Assembly: GCF_000285535.1 (NCBI RefSeq)
Contig: NZ_HE610985.1
Location: forward strand, 368,633-428,377
Source of the DNA: Bacillus timonensis
Lineage (GTDB): Bacteria > Bacillota > Bacilli > Bacillales > Bacillaceae_L
Reading direction: 5' to 3'
DNA: 59,745 nucleotides
In this document: piece after piece, positions 55,330 through 59,745 of the stretch
How the letters are laid out: every line of letters starts with the position of its first letter
Position numbering within the stretch: the stretch's first letter is position 1
Notes under the pieces: generated by a model
What the model was told of the DNA's origin: nothing
The model's database searches: none
What the model saw: only the letters and a program-made list of their open reading frames with translations
Program-made: the position numbers and the translations under genes

Positions 55330-55608
55330 ATGGAAAAAGTAAAAGTTGGAGAAGTTTTTTCAATTAGTGATGAAACTGGCGAAGAGCAAGATGTTGAGGT
55401 ACTTGGCGTTGTAACGATTGAAGGAACAGAATATGCAGCAGTTGGATTTCTGGAAGATTTAGAAGAAGAGTCTGAGGATGATATTGATATTTTCTTTTTA
55501 AAAGTGGATGAAGAGGGAGATTTCTCAGCAATCGAAAGTGACGAAGAATTTGATAAAGTATCTGCCGCTTTCGATGAAATATTTGATGAAGAATTAGACG
55601 AGGAATAA
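55330..55608 (+). CDS. DUF1292 protein (YrzB-like)
   Basis: A very acidic 92-residue protein of the DUF1292 family, similar in size and plan to B. subtilis YrzB (EEQDVEVLGVVTIEGTEYAAV, then DIDIFFLKV). The C-terminal third is mostly Asp and Glu. ATG 55330 has GGGGAGG; the frame that opens at 55267 is not needed. The function is unknown. Its own terminator follows. Confidence 0.85.
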   Translation: MEKVKVGEVFSISDETGEEQDVEVLGVVTIEGTEYAAVGFLEDLEEESEDDIDIFFLKVDEEGDFSAIESDEEFDKVSAAFDEIFDEELDEE

Positions 55609-55625
55609 TATGTAACTGATTTACT

Positions 55626-55652
55626 GTGAACCCCGGCTGTGGGGTTCTTTTC
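55626..55652 (+). terminator. Intrinsic terminator of the DUF1292 gene
   Basis: 7-bp stem GAACCCC/GGGGTTC with a GGCTGT loop, then TTTTC. The remaining 210 bp to pncA are AT-rich with no visible gene. Confidence 0.8.
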
Positions 55653-55866
55653 ATTATTCTGCTATTTAAATCATTCATAAAACTACACATCCCAATTGAA
55701 TGGATCCTAAGATTATACAAAAAAGTACAATTCTATTCAAAATTAAGCAGAATTCATATAAAATGGACTATAGTTAAAAAATTTTTTTCCACAGGAAGAA
55801 ACATCGACCAAATTTAGCTTATCTTTTGATATGAAGTTAACAGTATGTCTATGAGGAGGAAAAAGT

Positions 55867-56415
55867 ATGAAAAAAGCATTGTTAAATGTTGATTATACGA
55901 ATGATTTTGTTGCAAATGATGGAGCTTTAACTTGTGGGGAACCAGGCCAAAAAATCGAAAAAGAAATAGTTCGGATTACTGAAGAATTTATTTCAAATGG
56001 GGATTTTGTTGTATTTGCAATCGATCTTCATAAAGAAGGCGATGAATTACATCCTGAAACTTTAATTTTCCCACCTCATAATATAGAAGATACGTCAGGG
56101 AGACTTCTTTACGGGGATTTACAAAGAGTGTTCAATGAGCAGCAAACAAATGCAAATGTATACTGGATGGATAAAACAAGATATTCTGCGTTTGCTGGTA
56201 CAGACCTTGACATTAAATTACGAGAGCGTGGCATCACAGAAGTTCATATAGTTGGAGTTTGTACGGATATTTGTGTGCTTCACACTGCAGTCGACGCATA
56301 CAATCGTGGATTTAAAATTGTCATACACAGTTCAGCAGTTGCAAGTTTTAATCAAGCTGGACATGAATGGGCTTTAGGCCATTTTAAAGACTCAATCGGC
56401 GCTGAAGTCCGTTAG
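55867..56415 (+). CDS. pncA: Nicotinamidase
   Basis: Cysteine hydrolase of the isochorismatase fold: nicotinamide to nicotinate plus ammonia. The 182-residue protein is very close to B. subtilis PncA (YueJ). The catalytic triad is D9, K103 and C136 (NVDYTNDF, MDKTRYSAF, GVCTDICVLHT), with metal-site residues in AIDLHKEGDE and PPHN. ATG 55867 has GAGGAGG. It is the first gene of the NAD-salvage operon, 38 bp before pncB. Confidence 0.96.
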   Translation: MKKALLNVDYTNDFVANDGALTCGEPGQKIEKEIVRITEEFISNGDFVVFAIDLHKEGDELHPETLIFPPHNIEDTSGRLLYGDLQRVFNEQQTNANVYWMDKTRYSAFAGTDLDIKLRERGITEVHIVGVCTDICVLHTAVDAYNRGFKIVIHSSAVASFNQAGHEWALGHFKDSIGAEVR

Positions 56416-56453
56416 AGTAAAAGCAATGGGTCATTTATTGGAGGGAATTTTGG

Positions 56454-57923
56454 ATGAATAAGCATTATAAAGATGATAGTTTTGCACTACATACAGATCT
56501 ATATCAAATTAATATGGCTGAGATTTATTGGAGGGAAAGCTTACATACTCGAAAAGCAGTATTTGAGGTAAATTTCAGGAAACTTCCATTTGGGAATGGT
56601 TATGCCGTTTTTGCTGGACTTGAAAGAATTATTCAATTCCTGGAGAATTTTGCATTTAGCGAAACGGATATTGCCTACTTAAGGGAGGAGGGCTATAGGG
56701 AGGACTTTTTAGATTATCTAAAAGATCTTCGATTTACAGGAACTCTTCGTTCAATGAAGGAAGGGGAAGTTGTTTTTGCAAATGAGCCTCTTCTTCGTAT
56801 TGAGGGCCCTATTTGTGAAGTAGTTTTATTGGAAACTCCCATTTTAAATATTATCAACTACCAAACATTGATTGCAACAAAGGCCTCAAGGATTAAGCAG
56901 GTGGTTGGAGACCAAACTGCTATGGAGTTCGGTACAAGACGTGCACAAGAAATGGATGCAGCAATATGGGGGACGAGGGCAGCTTATATTGCTGGATTTG
57001 ATTCAACCTCAAATGTTCGTGCTGGTAAATTATTTGATATTCCAATTTCCGGAACACATGCACATTCATTAGTACAAGCATATAGAGATGAGTATCAAGC
57101 TTTTAAACATTATGCAAGTACTCATAAAGATTGTGTTTTTCTCGTTGATACATATGACACATTGAAATCCGGTGTTCCAAATGCGATTAAAGTCGCTAAG
57201 GAAGAAGGAGACAATATTAACTTTATAGGGATTCGCTTAGACAGTGGTGACTTGTCTTATTTATCAAAGGAAGCACGAAAAATGCTAGATGAAGCAGGAT
57301 TTCCAAACGCCAAAATTGTGGCATCCAATGATCTTGATGAACATACCATTATCAACTTAAAATCCCAAGGGGCGAAAATTGATTCATGGGGCATCGGAAC
57401 TAAGCTGATTACTGCCTATGACCAACCTGCATTAGGTGCAGTTTATAAACTTGTCTCAGTTGAAGATAAAAATGGAGACATGGTAGACACTATTAAAATA
57501 AGCGGTAATCCTGAAAAGGTTTCAACACCTGGATTAAAGCGAGTGTATAGGATAATTAATAAGAATAGCCAAAAGTCTGAAGGAGACTATATTACACTCG
57601 AGCATGAGGACCCACAACATGAAGAAAGACTTAAAATGTTCCATCCAGTCCATACATTTATAAGTAAATTTGTTACAAACTTTGAAGCAAGAGAATTGCA
57701 GCACACAATTTTTGAAAATGGGAATCTTGTTTATGAAGTTCCAACTTTACAGGAAATCCGAGCGTACTTAAATAAAAATCTGGAATTACTTTGGGACGAG
57801 TACAAGCGTACAACAATGCCAGAAGAATATCCAGTAGACCTAAGTCAAGAATGTTGGAACAATAAAATGAAACGAATTGAAGAAGTAAAGGAAAATATTG
57901 AAGAAATGATTGGAAAGATTTAA
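56454..57923 (+). CDS. pncB: Nicotinate phosphoribosyltransferase
   Basis: Makes nicotinate mononucleotide from nicotinate and PRPP with ATP. The 489-residue sequence matches the B. subtilis YueK type. Characteristic parts are [15 protein letters not shown] at the start, [26 protein letters not shown] and the phosphate-binding [17 protein letters not shown] 56454 has GGAGGG. It is the second gene of the operon, 46 bp before nadE. Confidence 0.96.
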   Translation: MNKHYKDDSFALHTDLYQINMAEIYWRESLHTRKAVFEVNFRKLPFGNGYAVFAGLERIIQFLENFAFSETDIAYLREEGYREDFLDYLKDLRFTGTLRSMKEGEVVFANEPLLRIEGPICEVVLLETPILNIINYQTLIATKASRIKQVVGDQTAMEFGTRRAQEMDAAIWGTRAAYIAGFDSTSNVRAGKLFDIPISGTHAHSLVQAYRDEYQAFKHYASTHKDCVFLVDTYDTLKSGVPNAIKVAKEEGDNINFIGIRLDSGDLSYLSKEARKMLDEAGFPNAKIVASNDLDEHTIINLKSQGAKIDSWGIGTKLITAYDQPALGAVYKLVSVEDKNGDMVDTIKISGNPEKVSTPGLKRVYRIINKNSQKSEGDYITLEHEDPQHEERLKMFHPVHTFISKFVTNFEARELQHTIFENGNLVYEVPTLQEIRAYLNKNLELLWDEYKRTTMPEEYPVDLSQECWNNKMKRIEEVKENIEEMIGKI

Positions 57924-57969
57924 ACGGATTTTGTTGCGAAACGAACCATCTTCAATGGAGGGAGTTTTT

Positions 57970-58788
57970 ATGAGTATTCAGCAACAGATTATGAGAGAAT
58001 TACATGTAAAACCAACGATTGATCCAAAGGAAGAAATTAAAAGTAGAGTAAGTTTTTTGAAGGAATATGTAGTAAAAAGTAAGACAAACGGATTTGTGTT
58101 AGGTATCAGTGGTGGACAGGATTCTACTTTAGCGGGAAAGCTTTGTCAAATGGCTGCCAGTGAGCTTCGAAATGAAGGACATAAGGCGAACTTTTTTGCT
58201 GTTAGACTTCCATATGGTTTTCAACAGGATGAAGAAGATGCAAAGGCTGCACTCGCGTTTATTCAACCAGACCGTGAATTTACTTTTGATATAGCAACTA
58301 CTGTTAATGCTTTTGTAACACAGTACAAACAATCAACATCTGAGGAAATCAGCGACTTCAATAAAGGGAATGTAAAAGCACGTGAAAGAATGATTGCCCA
58401 ATATGCGATCGGTGGTATGCATAATTTATTAGTAGTTGGAACAGACCATGCCGCTGAAGCAATCACTGGCTTTTTTACGAAATATGGTGATGGGGGAGCG
58501 GACTTATTGCCGTTAACAGGGCTAACCAAACGGCAAGGTCGTGCTCTATTAAAGGAGTTAGGAGCAGAGGAACGTCTGTATTTAAAAGTCCCAACTGCTG
58601 ATTTGTTAGACAATAAACCACAGCAAGCTGACGAAACTGAACTTGGAATCACATATGATCTTCTTGACGATTATTTGGAAGGAAAACAAGTTTCACCAGA
58701 AGTCGCTGAAAAAATTGAAAAACGCTATCTCATTACTAAGCATAAACGACATATGCCAGCAAGTATGTTCGATGATTGGTGGAAATAG
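57970..58788 (+). CDS. nadE: NH3-dependent NAD+ synthetase
   Basis: Final step of NAD synthesis: deamido-NAD plus ammonia and ATP to NAD+. It has 272 residues, exactly the size of the B. subtilis enzyme. The PP-loop GISGGQDST and the later [22 protein letters not shown] are clear, with [13 protein letters not shown] 57970 (MSIQQQIM) is set by GGAGGGAG; the frame opens at 57910 without support. With pncA and pncB it forms a salvage unit; nadD must be elsewhere. Confidence 0.97.
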   Translation: MSIQQQIMRELHVKPTIDPKEEIKSRVSFLKEYVVKSKTNGFVLGISGGQDSTLAGKLCQMAASELRNEGHKANFFAVRLPYGFQQDEEDAKAALAFIQPDREFTFDIATTVNAFVTQYKQSTSEEISDFNKGNVKARERMIAQYAIGGMHNLLVVGTDHAAEAITGFFTKYGDGGADLLPLTGLTKRQGRALLKELGAEERLYLKVPTADLLDNKPQQADETELGITYDLLDDYLEGKQVSPEVAEKIEKRYLITKHKRHMPASMFDDWWK

Positions 58789-58792
58789 TAGT

Positions 58793-58829
58793 AGGCCTGT
58801 TTCTAAACACTAGAAACAGGCCTTTTTTA
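58793..58829. terminator. Bidirectional terminator after nadE
   Basis: Perfect 12-bp stem AGGCCTGTTTCT/AGAAACAGGCCT, then T6; it also ends the convergent small gene. Confidence 0.93.
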
Positions 58830-59045
58830 TTATCTTCTTCGTTTTTTGGAATCATCTACAGCTTTCTTCTTTACAATTTGATCCAATTCTACCTGGACAT
58901 GGACATTTTTTTCATCAATATCGGTTATTTTGGTAACCTTGCCTTTGCGACCTTTTATTTTGATAACCTCTTCAACAGCAGGTATATTTTGCACCAGCTG
59001 AGTTAATAAAAGATTTTTGTTTTCAAAGTAATGGACAACATACAT
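58830..59045 (-). CDS. Small basic protein, unknown function
   Basis: A 71-residue protein. A short N-terminal part (MYVVHYFENKNLLLTQL) leads to a compact beta-like region (KIKGRKGKVTKITDIDEKN, VHVQVEL) and a basic tail (KKKAVDDSKKRRR). The beta part looks like a small nucleic-acid or SH3-like barrel, but I cannot name a family. ATG 59045 has GAGGTGAT at normal spacing; GTG 59054 lies in that site. It is convergent with nadE. Confidence 0.7.
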   Translation of the reverse strand: MYVVHYFENKNLLLTQLVQNIPAVEEVIKIKGRKGKVTKITDIDEKNVHVQVELDQIVKKKAVDDSKKRRR

Positions 59046-59190
59046 GCATATCACCTCAAATGAAATTCGTTATAAGGGCCCACATATTTATTTGATACTA
59101 TATGTGTGAAATCTGTGTTGGTTCATAAAACGAAAATATTTTCTTACGCTCAGTAAGTTTAATGTAATATTATTATGTAAACTCAAAAAC

Positions 59191-59226
59191 CAAAAAAGAA
59201 CGTACTCAATAATTGAGAGTACGTTT
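59191..59226 (-). terminator. Terminator of the DUF502 gene
   Basis: 9-bp stem AACGTACTC/GAGTACGTT; read on the minus strand it is followed by CTTTTTTGG. Confidence 0.8.
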
Positions 59227-59257
59227 ACTCGTCATTAAAAGGGTAATATTTCTATTT

Positions 59258-59745
59258 CTATTTAGAAGTCATCCCACCAGATACAACAAATTTCATGGCA
59301 TCCTCAGGCTTGACGTCAATAATTTCAACTTCATCCTTAGGCACAAGGAAGGTGAAGCCTGCAATTTGAAACGTTTGCTGAATATAAACAGCCACATAAT
59401 CCTTTAACGGATCATAAAAGCTCTCCACATCTTCAGTCGTGATAAAACCAATTGCTTTCACATCCGTTCCAGGTATTGTTACAAGCGCAACCTTTGAAAA
59501 TGACTTCTTTTCACCAAGAAAGGAGTTAAAAGTATCTTTTATTACCGAGTAAAGGGTTTTGATTAACGGAATCCTTTCTAATAACCTGTCAATCAAACGG
59601 AAAATTGCCCCGGCAAAAACTCTCGTTGATAACCAGCCAAAAATCGTAATGACAACTAACGTGAGCAGTAGCCCAATTCCAGGAATATAATCTTCTCTCA
59701 AATAGGGCTTCAAGAAGTTTCCTAAAATTCCATCTAAAAATAAAA
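59258..59745 (-). CDS. DUF502 membrane protein (5' end beyond the window)
   Basis: A 162-residue fragment of a DUF502-family protein with a visible membrane segment (GLLLTLVVITIFGWLSTRVFAG) and the family pattern PLIKTLYSVIKDTFNSF. The soluble half contains ALVTIPGTDVKAIGFIT. The frame stays open to the window edge upstream of ATG-like positions (LFLDGILGNFLKPYLRED), so the true start lies outside. The function is unknown. Confidence 0.85.
   Translation of the reverse strand, partial: LFLDGILGNFLKPYLREDYIPGIGLLLTLVVITIFGWLSTRVFAGAIFRLIDRLLERIPLIKTLYSVIKDTFNSFLGEKKSFSKVALVTIPGTDVKAIGFITTEDVESFYDPLKDYVAVYIQQTFQIAGFTFLVPKDEVEIIDVKPEDAMKFVVSGGMTSK

Overview
The window reads as chromosomal DNA of an aerobic, endospore-forming member of the Bacillaceae (a Bacillus-like genus, not B. 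subtilis itself). The support is low G+C, strong Shine-Dalgarno sites of the GGAGG type, frequent TTG and GTG starts, intrinsic terminators after most transcription units, and many genes that match B. subtilis families closely: mntR, hutPHUIG, des-desK-desR, yvgN, pncA, pncB, nadE, exoA, uppP, dacC, ppaC and a YndM-like gene. No rRNA, tRNA, prophage, transposase or CRISPR array is visible. This is mostly core or metabolic chromosome.

Layout. 1-13.9 kb: pepF (broken by a one-base loss), corA, a drug-efflux MFS gene, an asymmetric heterodimeric ABC exporter pair, a YndM-like membrane protein, a one-polypeptide sigma/anti-sigma fusion, mntR, a secreted HEXXH protein, an SDR and exoA. 13.9-20.6 kb: a DedA gene next to uppP (undecaprenyl-phosphate recycling), a dacC-type carboxypeptidase with an odd start, a YceI protein behind two tandem operators, a CNNM/CBS protein and an NSS transporter. 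20.8-24.1 kb: a TrpXYZ-type ABC importer operon carrying a ~265-bp inverted-repeat element between its first two genes. 24.1-32.5 kb: small proteins, ppaC, a guanylate-kinase paralog, the des/desK/desR membrane-fluidity module, tatA, a 53-bp tandem repeat, a NERD protein and a YvgN-type reductase. 32.6-39.7 kb: a MaoC/HadAB-like pair and the histidine-utilisation operon with its HutP-dependent attenuator; hutI carries a one-base loss. 39.7-44.5 kb: a YcgL-type nucleotidyltransferase, a cadmium/zinc P-type ATPase with an in-frame TGA replacing the first Cys of its CxxC motif, two very short genes and a glycine-oxidase-like flavoprotein. 44.6-51.4 kb: a poorly characterised envelope cluster (integral membrane protein, DUF4129, DUF4350, MoxR ATPase, DUF58, SpoIIM-like, RDD). 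51.5-59.7 kb: a lipoprotein amidase, a frameshifted acyl-CoA synthetase, an EamA transporter, a candidate 39-residue gene, a DUF1292 gene, the pncA-pncB-nadE NAD-salvage operon and a DUF502 gene cut by the window end.

Three themes stand out. First, four genes (pepF, hutI, the RDD gene, the acyl-CoA synthetase) are each short by exactly one base at a homopolymer run. This looks more like systematic base loss in sequencing than independent gene decay, and it colours the reading of the TGA in the P-type ATPase. Second, several regulatory structures are legible: the HutP attenuator with UAG triplets, a CodY-like box, tandem palindromes before the YceI gene, and a terminator separating des from desKR. 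Third, the least explained parts are the MoxR/DUF58 cluster, the sigma/anti-sigma fusion, the structured element inside the importer operon, the 53-bp tandem repeat, and the UGA at a metal-binding cysteine codon.
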